Shown here piece by piece: positions 1 to 8,490 of a DNA stretch of 35,931 nt. Numbering within the stretch: position 1 is the stretch's first letter; each line of letters starts with the position of its first letter. A model generated the notes under the pieces. That model did not search any database. It saw only the letters and a list, made by a program, of their open reading frames with translations, and was not told the DNA's origin. This stretch comes from Butyrivibrio sp. (GTDB taxonomy: Bacteria > Bacillota > Clostridia > Lachnospirales > Lachnospiraceae). The position numbers were made by a program, and so were the translations under genes. Location of the stretch: positions 1-35,931 of the forward strand of contig JAILFT010000031.1 of the NCBI GenBank assembly GCA_024697425.1, given 5' to 3'.

Positions 1-1779
1 CTTAACCGCAAGCGCAAAGACTATGTTCTCTTTTACAATCCTTATGGTCTTGCGCGCGATCTTCATTACAGCTGAAATCTTGCTGATATCATCGTCCATG
101 ATAACTATGTCTGCTGCCTCGATGGCGGCATCCGATCCCATGGATCCCATGGCTATTCCGACATCCGCTCTCATAAGCACGGGAGCGTCGTTGATACCGT
201 CGCCCACAAACGCAAGCCTGTTACCATTATCGCCTTTTGAGAGCATTTTTTCAACTGCACTGACCTTGTCAGCAGGAAGAAGTCCTGCCTTGACGTCATT
301 TATTCCAACCTGATCAGCCACATGCCTTGCAATAGCTTCGTTATCGCCTGTCAGCATGACGGCTCTCTTTACTCCGATCTCGTACAGGGCTGCAATTCCC
401 TCTTTTACCCCGCTCTTGATAGAATCGGAGATCACTATACTTCCTGCATAAGCTCCGTCATAGGCTACATATACAACTGTGCCTGCGGCCTCATCCAAAA
501 GACCTATTGATGCCGGAACGTCGATGAGCTTATCATTACCAACCAAAAGCTCTTTACCCTCAAGGATGGTCCTGATGCCGTTTCCTGCTATCTCTTTGGT
601 TTGGGATTCATCTATATGGGAAGCATCGGGCTTCTGTCCGCCATTTCTCTCCATGTAGCAGGCAAGAATGGATCTCGCGATCGGATGATTGGAGTACATC
701 TCGCCGTAAGCTGCAAGTGAAAGAAGCTGATCTTCTGTAATATCACTCTGAGTGGCAGGAACGATCTCAGATACCTTGAACTCACCCTTGGTGATGGTTC
801 CTGTTTTATCAAATACAACCGTATCAACACCGGATACTGCCTCAAGGAAGTTGGAACCCTTGACAAGGACACCCTTCTTGGAGGCTGCTCCGATTCCACC
901 GAAGAATCCGAGAGGAACCGAAATAACAAGAGCACACGGGCATGAAACTATAAGGAAAATACATGCTCTTCTGATACTGTCTGATAAAGGGATCTGTCCA
1001 AGGATTGGCGGGATCACTGCAAGTAAGACAGCTCCAATCGTAACAACCGGTGTGTAGTATCTTGCAAACCTTGTGATAAAGTTCTCCATCCTGGATTTCT
1101 TGTTGCTGGCATTCTCAACAAGGTCGAGAATCCTCGCAACTGTAGAGTCCTCATAAGCCTTATCTACTCTTACCTTGAGGATACCTTCTCCGTTGACACA
1201 TCCGCTTATAACCGCATCGCCTTCTGCTGCCCTTCTGGGAACAGATTCACCGGTAAGTGCCGCAGTGTCAACAAAGGATTCACCTTCGATAACAGTTCCG
1301 TCCAGCGGGATCTTCTCTCCTGCTCTGACAAGAATGATATCACCTACGCTTACTTCCTCAGGATCAACCTCTGTGGTCTCTCCGTCTTCGCCTACCAGAT
1401 TTGCAAACTCAGGAGCAATGCTCATAAGGTCTGTTATGGACTGCCTTGACTTGCCGACAGCGTAGCTCTGGAAGAGCTCTCCAACCTGGTAAAAGAGCAT
1501 TACGGCCAGGGCCTCTGAATACTCTCCTATTCCAAATGCTCCGAAGGTTGCTATCATCATCAGGAAATTCTCGTCAAAGACCTGTCCGTGACTTATGTTG
1601 ATAACAGCCTTTCGGATAACGTCATAGCCGATGATCCCGTAAGGAACAAGATATATGATAAGCTTCACAAACCAGGGAAGCGGATCCATTATGCCGATCT
1701 TATCAAGTACAAGCAGGATAACAAACATCGCAAGTACTATGAGTATTCTGTTGCGGGTCTTCTTTTGTTTCTTGGTCAT
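1..1779 (-). CDS. Heavy-metal P1B-type ATPase (Zn/Cd/Pb type), 3' end outside window
   Basis: A metal-translocating P-type ATPase that would pump divalent soft metals out of the cell using ATP. The frame is open from an ATG at 1779 to the left edge, so 593 codons are visible and the C-terminus is missing. Visible marks are SCPCAL in a transmembrane helix (about residue 280, the metal site of P1B pumps), DKTGT (about 322, phosphorylated Asp), SNHPIA (about 366) and GDGINDAP (about 524). The first membrane helix begins near residue 10, so there is no N-terminal HMA domain; a separate HMA protein is encoded just upstream. GGAAG lies 9 nt before the ATG. It is the third gene of an arsR-HMA-ATPase operon with 30 nt to the gene before it. 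The CPC motif and the ArsR context suggest Zn/Cd/Pb rather than Cu, but the transport specificity is inferred. Confidence 0.95.
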   Translation of the reverse strand, partial: MTKKQKKTRNRILIVLAMFVILLVLDKIGIMDPLPWFVKLIIYLVPYGIIGYDVIRKAVINISHGQVFDENFLMMIATFGAFGIGEYSEALAVMLFYQVGELFQSYAVGKSRQSITDLMSIAPEFANLVGEDGETTEVDPEEVSVGDIILVRAGEKIPLDGTVIEGESFVDTAALTGESVPRRAAEGDAVISGCVNGEGILKVRVDKAYEDSTVARILDLVENASNKKSRMENFITRFARYYTPVVTIGAVLLAVIPPILGQIPLSDSIRRACIFLIVSCPCALVISVPLGFFGGIGAASKKGVLVKGSNFLEAVSGVDTVVFDKTGTITKGEFKVSEIVPATQSDITEDQLLSLAAYGEMYSNHPIARSILACYMERNGGQKPDASHIDESQTKEIAGNGIRTILEGKELLVGNDKLIDVPASIGLLDEAAGTVVYVAYDGAYAGSIVISDSIKSGVKEGIAALYEIGVKRAVMLTGDNEAIARHVADQVGINDVKAGLLPADKVSAVEKMLSKGDNGNRLAFVGDGINDAPVLMRADVGIAMGSMGSDAAIEAADIVIMDDDISKISAVMKIARKTIRIVKENIVFALAVK

Positions 1780-1809
1780 AAATCATCACTTCCTTCGCGG
1801 AACTATATA

Positions 1810-2025
1810 TTAAGCCTCGATAGAGCAGTCAGGCTCAACCTTCTTGCAGGCCTTGACCGCTGCATCAAATACCTTATCAAAAATGTCGTCAGCAGCCTCA
1901 AGTGTAAACTTCTGAGTCATGAAATTAACTCTTGCACTTACAACACCATCGATCTTCTTAACTGCATCCTCCATCTTAGCTGCACAGTTTGCACAATCTA
2001 CCTCACACTTAAATGTTTTCTTCAT
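1810..2025 (-). CDS. Free-standing HMA metal-binding protein
   Basis: A 71-aa single heavy-metal-associated domain (ferredoxin-like fold) with the metal-binding motif CANCAAK near residues 12-18 and an additional Cys just before it. It would bind a soft metal ion in the cytoplasm and deliver it to, or act as the detached regulatory domain of, the adjacent ATPase, which has no HMA domain of its own. Start choice: an in-frame GTG at 2034 overlaps the ribosome-binding site, whereas the ATG at 2025 has AGGTGG 5 nt upstream, so the ATG is preferred. It lies 35 nt after arsR and 30 nt before the ATPase. Family membership is clear; the chaperone role is inference. Confidence 0.9.
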   Translation of the reverse strand: MKKTFKCEVDCANCAAKMEDAVKKIDGVVSARVNFMTQKFTLEAADDIFDKVFDAAVKACKKVEPDCSIEA

Positions 2026-2060
2026 AATATCCACCTTTCTGCCCTCATAAGGCTCATAAT

Positions 2061-2420
2061 TTACTCTTCAATATGGTTGATTCCCTGGTCGATGATCGTC
2101 CTTACGTGGTCATCTGCCAGGAAGTAAATGATCTGTTTGCCCTCACGTCTGTTTCCCACGAGCTTGCTCTGCTTAAGTATCTTAAGCTGATGAGATATTG
2201 CAGACTGCGTCATGTTAAGGCTGTCCGCTATATCACATACACACATCTCCTGCTCGAACAGGGCAAAGAGAATCCGGATCCTTGTGGAATCTCCGAAGAC
2301 CTTGAACAGTTCAGCCAGATCATAAAGCTCGTCATCATCAGGCATCTCTCTGTGTACCTTCAGTACCACGTCTGCATGCTTATGTACTACATCGCAGTGC
2401 TCTACATCATTTACTGACAT
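2061..2420 (-). CDS. ArsR/SmtB-family metal-sensing repressor (CadC/CzrA-like)
   Basis: A 119-aa winged-helix repressor that would leave its operator when metal binds. The DNA-binding helix region is DIADSLNMTQSAISHQLKIL (about 62-81). Two sensor sites of the family can be read: CVCD at the start of the recognition region together with a His/Cys-rich N-terminus (HCDVVHKH), as in CadC, and the C-terminal helix pattern D-x-H-x10-H-x2-E (DDH near residues 102-104, then NHIEE), as in SmtB/CzrA. Having both suggests response to Cd/Pb and Zn, which is inference. It is first in the operon with the HMA protein and the ATPase and is autoregulated in all likelihood, because a perfect inverted repeat covers its promoter. 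SD GGAAG precedes the ATG. Confidence 0.93.
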   Translation of the reverse strand: MSVNDVEHCDVVHKHADVVLKVHREMPDDDELYDLAELFKVFGDSTRIRILFALFEQEMCVCDIADSLNMTQSAISHQLKILKQSKLVGNRREGKQIIYFLADDHVRTIIDQGINHIEE

Positions 2421-2440
2421 ATCATCTTCCTTTCTATCAT

Positions 2441-2472
2441 TTCAACATATGAATAATTGTTCATATGTTGAA
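2441..2472 (-). promoter_or_regulatory. ArsR-family operator, perfect 13-6-13 inverted repeat
   Basis: The arm TTCAACATATGAA at 2441-2453 is mirrored exactly by TTCATATGTTGAA at 2460-2472 around a 6-nt centre (TAATTG). The core ATATGAA-N6-TTCATAT resembles the operators bound by SmtB/CadC-type repressors. It overlaps the -10 box (2471-2476) and the predicted transcription start of the arsR operon, so bound repressor would block RNA polymerase. Confidence 0.9.
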
Positions 2473-2499
2473 TATAAAACACCCCTGCCGAATTGTCAA
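2471..2499 (-). promoter_or_regulatory. Sigma-A promoter of the arsR-HMA-ATPase operon
   Basis: On the minus strand a consensus -35 TTGACA (2499-2494) is followed by 17 nt and a -10 TATATT (2476-2471). The start of transcription would fall inside the operator. A near-consensus promoter under tight repression fits a metal-inducible efflux operon. Confidence 0.85.
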
Positions 2500-2519
2500 C
2501 AGGGTTATTGAAAAATTAT

Positions 2520-3533
2520 TCAACTTTTATTTTCTGCTGCCTCAACAGTCTTTCTCATATAGCGTATGACATCCACAGGATACTCTCCTACTGCAGTCTC
2601 TCCCGTGACCATGACAGAAGATGCTCCGTCCAGTACTGCATTATAGATGTCACTGACCTCTGCCCTTGTAGGAACCTTGCTGTGCTCCATGGATGAGAGC
2701 ATCTGAGTAACTACCATGAAAGGCACACCGGCAGTTCTGCATCTGCTGGCTATATCCTTCTGGACTCCGGGAAGTTCCCATAAAGGAACGGCATTTCCAA
2801 GATCACCTCTTGCTATTATCATCTCATCCGCATGGTCAAAAAAGCTCTCGAGATTCTCTACGCCGCTCAGATTCTCAATCTTGGCGTATAACTTTATGTC
2901 TTTTCCGCCGTTATTATCAAGTGCTTTTCTGACATCCAGAAGGTCACCGGCACTTCTTACAAAGGGCTGCATGACACCGTAGATACCGCTCTTGCAGGCA
3001 AGTTTTATATTCTCGATATCGCTTTCTGTAAGCGCGGGCATATCAACAGACTTTCCTACTATTGCTATACTCTTTCTGCCATTTAAGATCCCTCCTCTGG
3101 TAACACGGGCTCTTGCAGATTCATCATCTGTCTCTGTGACGGTTGCTGCTATCCTGCCGTCATCCAGGAGAATATCATGTCCGGGCTCAAGCGCTTTCAG
3201 TATCCTGTGATCAAGTGTTACTGCCTTATTTCCAGGGGCGAAAATCCCCACGCACTCTTCCGTCGCCAGTATCAGCTCATCTTTTTCATTCAGACCGATA
3301 GGCTCTTTAAGCTTACCGATCCTCAGCTCCGGTCCCTGCATATCTATCAGGATCTTTGGAACAATTCCGTTTGCTGATGCAGCTCTTTTAACCTTATCTA
3401 TTTCCTCAAGGCAGTCCCTGAGCATAACATGGGATAAATTGATCCTGATACCGGTCATACCTGTAGCAAACATCTCAGAAAGTGTTGCCTCATCCCTGCA
3501 ACCGGGGCCCAGTGTTCCAAACACATCTGTCAT
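2520..3533 (-). CDS. Short pyruvate-kinase-family protein without C-terminal domain
   Basis: A 337-aa homologue of pyruvate kinase (phosphoenolpyruvate + ADP to pyruvate + ATP). Family motifs are present: IRINLSH (compare MRLNFSH), YAKIEN with the catalytic Lys and metal-binding Glu, ARGDLG with the second metal ligand, TQMLSSM, and PTRAEVSDIYNAVLDG / GETAVGEYP. Known enzymes have about 470 or more residues; here the chain stops after the barrel, so the C-terminal allosteric domain is absent. The DTKGPEIR motif reads DMQGPELR, losing the Thr-Lys pair. Start: an in-frame GTG at 3557 has a poor ribosome-binding site, while the ATG at 3533 has GAGGAG 6 nt before it. It is the last gene after polC. 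It could be a diverged paralogue with altered activity. Confidence 0.85.
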   Translation of the reverse strand: MTDVFGTLGPGCRDEATLSEMFATGMTGIRINLSHVMLRDCLEEIDKVKRAASANGIVPKILIDMQGPELRIGKLKEPIGLNEKDELILATEECVGIFAPGNKAVTLDHRILKALEPGHDILLDDGRIAATVTETDDESARARVTRGGILNGRKSIAIVGKSVDMPALTESDIENIKLACKSGIYGVMQPFVRSAGDLLDVRKALDNNGGKDIKLYAKIENLSGVENLESFFDHADEMIIARGDLGNAVPLWELPGVQKDIASRCRTAGVPFMVVTQMLSSMEHSKVPTRAEVSDIYNAVLDGASSVMVTGETAVGEYPVDVIRYMRKTVEAAENKS

Positions 3534-3566
3534 CGGCTTCTCCTCATTGATCAGCACCTGTCCATA

Positions 3567-3947
3567 TCACATCTTAAGCTCATCATAGAGCTCTGGATAT
3601 CCCTTTTTCAGAGCTCTGTTAAACTTTCCCCGGATCCTGCCGAAACTGAGCCACCCGATAAATCCGAATGCAAGTACGAGAAAGATCAGGATCGGAGCAA
3701 ATATCCCCAGTAATGTCACATGATCTACAGGGCCGTTTTGGCTGATATTCATAACTGTCGACACTCCCATGAGAAGTGTCATGGTTGCAAGAAGAGCACA
3801 GGCCACCGTAAATCTCTTTTTGACAGGCTCAACATATTCCGCAACGTTTTTTCTTGTCTTTTTCAGATCAAACTTATCCATACGGCCTGCTGCTATCGCC
3901 TTCACAGCCTCTCTGGTAAGTGTTGTGGTCATAAGTGTTACTGACAT
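3567..3947 (-). CDS. Small membrane protein of unknown function, two TM helices
   Basis: A 126-aa protein I do not recognise. Residues 1-45 are polar and basic (KKTRKNVAEYVEPVKKRF). Two strongly hydrophobic stretches follow, about 47-68 and about 80-102, separated by a short loop, and the tail is basic (GRIRGKFNRALKKGYPELYD). The simplest topology puts both ends in the cytoplasm. The ATG directly abuts the polC stop codon (TAA at 3950-3948, ATG at 3947), with GAAAGGA as ribosome-binding site inside the end of polC, so translation is probably coupled. The short pyruvate-kinase homologue follows 33 nt later. Its function is unknown. Confidence 0.75.
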   Translation of the reverse strand: MSVTLMTTTLTREAVKAIAAGRMDKFDLKKTRKNVAEYVEPVKKRFTVACALLATMTLLMGVSTVMNISQNGPVDHVTLLGIFAPILIFLVLAFGFIGWLSFGRIRGKFNRALKKGYPELYDELKM

Positions 3948-6900
3948 TTAAAATCCTTTCATCAGGTCGAAGAGACTGATCTGGTTGGAATCCGGAATAT
4001 CTCCCAGAAGTCCCATGTCAGCCATCTTATCTATTACTGTCTGAGGGCACTTGGTCCTCTGGCGGAAGTCGTCCTTGGACAGGAACGGTCCATCCTTGGC
4101 TGCCTCAACGATCTGATCCGCAGCCTTCTCACCCATACCGTCGATACTGGTAAGGGCCGGCATGATCTTGTCTCCTATAACCTGGAAATCCCTGGACTTG
4201 ACCTTGAAGATGTCGATTGGCATAAACTCAATGCCTCTCTCGTACATCTCCTCAACCAGCCTCATATCTCCGTACTCTGCCTGCTGGGCATTTGAGAGTT
4301 CATCCTTGCGGCTCTGGTAATCCTTCATAACACTGTGGAGGTGATTCTCGCCCTGGCACATGTGCTCATAGTTGAAGGCTTTGGCTCTTATGGAAAACCA
4401 CGCTGCATAGAATGCCTGTGGCATATAAACCTTAAAGTAAGCAATTCTCCAGGCCATCATAACGTATGCTGCCGCATGGGCCTTGGGGAACATGTACTTG
4501 ATCTTCTCACAGGACCAGATATACCAGTCCGGAACGCCGTGGTCGATCATGTCTTTTTTCCAGTCAGGCCAGTTCTTCTCCTTGCCGCCGGCAACCTTAC
4601 CTTTACGAACTGCCTCCATTATCTTGAAGGACTCTGACTTATCAAGTCCCTTCTGGATCAGGTAGATCATGATATCGTCACGACAGCAGATACAGGTATC
4701 GATGGTTGCCTTGCCCTCCTGAATCAGGGTCTGGGCGTTACCGAGCCATACGTCGGTACCGTGTGAAAGACCTGAAATCCTTATAAGGTGGGACAGAGAC
4801 TTGGGTTGCGCATCAATAACCATCTGCATGGCAAAGTCTGTACCAAATTCAGGAAGTCCAAGGCACCCCAGCTTGGTTCCGCCAATCTGCTCCGGCTCAA
4901 TGCCAAGGGCAGTCGTATTCATGAAAAGACTCATTACCTTCTTGTCATCAAGAGGCACAGTCTTGGGATCCATTCCCGTGCAGTCCTGCAAAAACCTTAT
5001 CATGGTAGGATCATCGTGTCCCAGAATATCGAGCTTTAACAGGTTGTGGTCGATGGAGTGATAGTCGTAATGTGTGGTGATCGTTGCAGTGGTCATATCA
5101 TTGGCCGGATGCTGAACAGGACAGAAGGAGTTAATATCCTCTCCCACGGGAAGAACTATGATTCCGCCCGGGTGCTGACCTGTACCACGCCTTATGCCTG
5201 TACATCCCTGAACGATCCTGTTTATCTCACTCTTTCTCTTGCTTATGCCAAGGCCGTCATAGTACTTCTTAACAAAACCGTAGGCAGTCTTATCCGCAAG
5301 AGAAGCAATGGTTCCGGCTCTGAAGGTCTGGCCGTAACCAAAGATAACCTCTGTATATTTGTGAGCCTTTGACTGATACTCACCCGAGAAGTTAAGGTCG
5401 ATATCAGGCTCTTTGTCTCCCTTGAATCCAAGGAAAGTCTCGAAAGGAATATCGAATCCGTCCTTGTTAAGCTTGGTGCCGCACTTAGGGCACATCTTGT
5501 CCGGCATGTCACAGCCGGAATTACCACCATAGGCCTTAACTTCCTCAGAGTCAAAATCCGAGTACTTACAGTTAGGGCACACATAGTGAGGACTTAAGGA
5601 GTTAACCTCCGTGATTCCCGAAGTAAACGCAACAAAAGAAGATCCTACGGATCCTCTGGAACCTACCAGGTATCCGTCCTCATTGGATTTCCAAACCAGC
5701 TTCTGGGCAATGATATACATAACCGCGAAACCGTTCTTAATGATTGAATTGAGCTCTCTCTCAAGTCTCTCCTGAACGATCTCCGGAAGATCGTCTCCGT
5801 AGATCTCATGGGCCTTGTCGTAGCAGATCTTTGTAAGGATCTCATCACTGTTCTCGATGACAGGCGCACACTTATCGGGACGAACAGGCGAAATGGAATC
5901 GCACATATCCAGGATCTTCCTGGTATTATCAATAACGATCTCTTTTGCCTTCTCACCGCCAAGATAGTCAAATTCCGCCATCATCTCATCGGTGGTCCTC
6001 AGGTAAAGAGGAGCCGGCTCCTCATCGTTCATACCCTTACCTGCCATGATGATGGTCCTGTATATCTCATCCTCAGGATTAAGGAAATGCGCATCACAGG
6101 TAGCCACAACGGGTTTGTTCCACTGTTCTCCCAGTCTTACGATCTCCTTATTTATCTCCCTGATATCGTCGTCACTGTTGATATCTTCATATCTCTCAGA
6201 CTCAACCATGAAGTGGTTATTGCCCACAGGCTGGATCTCCAGATAGTCATAAAAGCTCACAAGCCTTGCGATCTCTTCAGGTGGTCTTCCCTCTACAACA
6301 GCGCCGTATAGTTCTCCGGCACAGCACGCACTGCCTATGATAAGTCCCTCTCTGTACTTGATCAGCTCGCTCTTTGGGATGAGCGGAAATCTCCTGAAAT
6401 AATCAATGTGGGACTTGCTGACAAGTGTATAGAGGTTGACACGTCCCAGTGTGTTTTTCGCCAGGATAATGCAGTGATTTGGACGAAGATGCCTTATCAT
6501 CTCAGGTGTGGGCTTACCGAGAATGTTGACCTGAGTCAGATCTTCAGCTCCCTGCTCCTTGAGCATTGGAACAAACTTGTTAAAAATAAGTGCAGTACAC
6601 TCAGCATCATCTACAGCCCTGTGGTGATGCCCAAGTACAATGTTCAGGGTCTTGGCCACCGCATCCAGCGTATGCTTGGCCTGTAGCGGGAAGAAATACC
6701 TTGAGAGCCACAAAGTATCAACGGTAGTGTAATCCACATCGATACCCAGCTCCTCGCAGTTCTGATTTATAAAGCTTATGTCAAAAGACACATTGTGTCC
6801 TACCAGTACTGCTCCCTCGCAGAACTCTACGAACTTCGGGATGATAACTTCCCTGGTAGGCGCACCGATGACCATATCATCAGTGATAGAAGTAAGTTTC

Positions 6901-8483
6901 TCAATCCTGTAAGGGATTGGAACCTGAGGATTGATAAACTCCGAAAATCTGTCTACAATCTCTCCGTTTTTGATCTTAACGGCACCGATCTCTATGATCT
7001 TATTCTTAATGGGTGAAAAGCCCGTTGTCTCAATATCAAATACGACAAAGGTCGTATCATCAAGCTTCTGCCCCTTATCATTTACTACAATTTCCTTGAG
7101 GTCGTCTACAACGTAAGCCTCTACGCCCAGGATAAGTTTAAAGAAATCCTGTCTGTCGATAGGCGGCTCACCTGCCTCCTTGCGCCTTGACTTCTCGTCC
7201 TTGTAGAGGTCCTCCCAGACGTGGTTGGCATCAGTGAGTGACTGTACAACACCGTGGTCAGTTATGGCAATACCCGGCATTCCCCACTTGTAGGCCTGCT
7301 TCACAATGTCTTTTACCTCGGAGACTCCGTCCATATCACTCATCTTGGTATGACAGTGGAGCTCTACTCTCTTCTCGTCAGCGTTATCTACCCTCTTAAC
7401 GGTAAAATCAGGTATCTTCTTGACTCCCACAACAGACTGGATAGAGAGCTCATGGTCAAATCTGTCAATGGCAGCTATTCCCTTGACCTTAACAAAAGCA
7501 CCCATCTTGATGTTCTTGGTGATATCCGGAACATCTGCAGTATTAACAAACATCTTGACTGCAATGGTATCTGTAAAGTCCGTCACAGCAAAGATGAGAA
7601 TAGTCTTGTCATTTCTGATGTCTCTTGAATCAAACTCGATGATCTTGCCGTGAATGGTCACTTCGCCCAGTTCTCCCATAAGGTCAGCCAGCTTCATGGC
7701 CTCATCGTCAAAGTCTCTTCCAAAGAGAACATCAGGATTATCTGATCTCTTGTAGCTTCCGCCAAAATCTCTTTTGCCAAAAGACTTCTGAGAGCCATCC
7801 TTAGGTGCAAATGAAGAAGCCTTGCCCTCTGTCTTGGCCGGTGCACTCGGCTGCTTGGTCTCAGCAGCTTTTGCAGCCTTCTCTGCTTCCTTTTCTGCTT
7901 CCTTCTCCTCCATAGCCTCGAGCTTTTTGGCCATTTTGGCTGATTCCTCGGAGTAATCGGGCGCTTTATCCTCTTTTTCAACTTCTACAAATTCCGGTGA
8001 AAGAACTACAGACAGTCCGCATCTCTCGTTGAATATCTTAGACAATACACGGATCAGGTCCGGGGCCTTCTTTTTGCCGACAACACTGTCCTCAAGTCGC
8101 ATGATGACATTGTCATGATCAGGGTACAAAAAAGAAGCCGAGCGAAACAGACTATATTCCATGTGGTCATAGTCTTTTAGCTCGAGCTCTATGCTCTCTC
8201 TGTATATATCCAGGAGGTTCTCAGGCGTATACTGCGCCGAAAGGGAAAACTTCTCATATATCTTGATGGTGATATCCTGATCGGCAAAAAGCTGCTTCTT
8301 GATGCTGTTCTCAGTCTTGATGATATCCGCTTTATCAATGAGCTTGTTGCTGGCGATGTATATCCTGATAAAATCCTGTTTTCTGGTGGTTGAAACCTTT
8401 ACAACTTCAGTCTGCCCCATGATGTCGCCGGTGTGTTCATCCAGCTTAAGGGCAGGAAATACTTCAAAAAAACTCTTCCCCAT
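3948..8483 (-). CDS. polC: DNA polymerase III alpha subunit, PolC type
   Basis: The 1511-aa replicative polymerase of Gram-positive bacteria, carrying both polymerase and 3'-5' proofreading activity. Order of domains: N-terminal domain (1-180); a Lys/Glu/Ala-rich low-complexity linker (about 185-235); OB fold (about 270-360); PHP domain beginning at ELHCHTKMSD (about 374) and interrupted by a DEDDh exonuclease (VFDIETTGFSP about 480, GHNVSFD, HHRAVDDAE); the rest of PHP; a four-Cys zinc element (CPNCK about 967 and CPKCG); and the palm with PDIDLNFSG (about 1025). The length is slightly above the usual 1430-1450 because of the linker. The start at 8483 has AAGG 5 nt upstream and follows ispG by 7 nt; the stop abuts the next gene. 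Confidence 0.97.
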   Translation of the reverse strand: MGKSFFEVFPALKLDEHTGDIMGQTEVVKVSTTRKQDFIRIYIASNKLIDKADIIKTENSIKKQLFADQDITIKIYEKFSLSAQYTPENLLDIYRESIELELKDYDHMEYSLFRSASFLYPDHDNVIMRLEDSVVGKKKAPDLIRVLSKIFNERCGLSVVLSPEFVEVEKEDKAPDYSEESAKMAKKLEAMEEKEAEKEAEKAAKAAETKQPSAPAKTEGKASSFAPKDGSQKSFGKRDFGGSYKRSDNPDVLFGRDFDDEAMKLADLMGELGEVTIHGKIIEFDSRDIRNDKTILIFAVTDFTDTIAVKMFVNTADVPDITKNIKMGAFVKVKGIAAIDRFDHELSIQSVVGVKKIPDFTVKRVDNADEKRVELHCHTKMSDMDGVSEVKDIVKQAYKWGMPGIAITDHGVVQSLTDANHVWEDLYKDEKSRRKEAGEPPIDRQDFFKLILGVEAYVVDDLKEIVVNDKGQKLDDTTFVVFDIETTGFSPIKNKIIEIGAVKIKNGEIVDRFSEFINPQVPIPYRIEKLTSITDDMVIGAPTREVIIPKFVEFCEGAVLVGHNVSFDISFINQNCEELGIDVDYTTVDTLWLSRYFFPLQAKHTLDAVAKTLNIVLGHHHRAVDDAECTALIFNKFVPMLKEQGAEDLTQVNILGKPTPEMIRHLRPNHCIILAKNTLGRVNLYTLVSKSHIDYFRRFPLIPKSELIKYREGLIIGSACCAGELYGAVVEGRPPEEIARLVSFYDYLEIQPVGNNHFMVESERYEDINSDDDIREINKEIVRLGEQWNKPVVATCDAHFLNPEDEIYRTIIMAGKGMNDEEPAPLYLRTTDEMMAEFDYLGGEKAKEIVIDNTRKILDMCDSISPVRPDKCAPVIENSDEILTKICYDKAHEIYGDDLPEIVQERLERELNSIIKNGFAVMYIIAQKLVWKSNEDGYLVGSRGSVGSSFVAFTSGITEVNSLSPHYVCPNCKYSDFDSEEVKAYGGNSGCDMPDKMCPKCGTKLNKDGFDIPFETFLGFKGDKEPDIDLNFSGEYQSKAHKYTEVIFGYGQTFRAGTIASLADKTAYGFVKKYYDGLGISKRKSEINRIVQGCTGIRRGTGQHPGGIIVLPVGEDINSFCPVQHPANDMTTATITTHYDYHSIDHNLLKLDILGHDDPTMIRFLQDCTGMDPKTVPLDDKKVMSLFMNTTALGIEPEQIGGTKLGCLGLPEFGTDFAMQMVIDAQPKSLSHLIRISGLSHGTDVWLGNAQTLIQEGKATIDTCICCRDDIMIYLIQKGLDKSESFKIMEAVRKGKVAGGKEKNWPDWKKDMIDHGVPDWYIWSCEKIKYMFPKAHAAAYVMMAWRIAYFKVYMPQAFYAAWFSIRAKAFNYEHMCQGENHLHSVMKDYQSRKDELSNAQQAEYGDMRLVEEMYERGIEFMPIDIFKVKSRDFQVIGDKIMPALTSIDGMGEKAADQIVEAAKDGPFLSKDDFRQRTKCPQTVIDKMADMGLLGDIPDSNQISLFDLMKGF

Positions 8484-8490
8484 AAAAACC

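Noticed and set aside
1588-2127. A 179-codon open frame on the plus strand
   Set aside because: It lies across the start of the metal ATPase, the HMA gene and the end of arsR, which are all well supported on the other strand.
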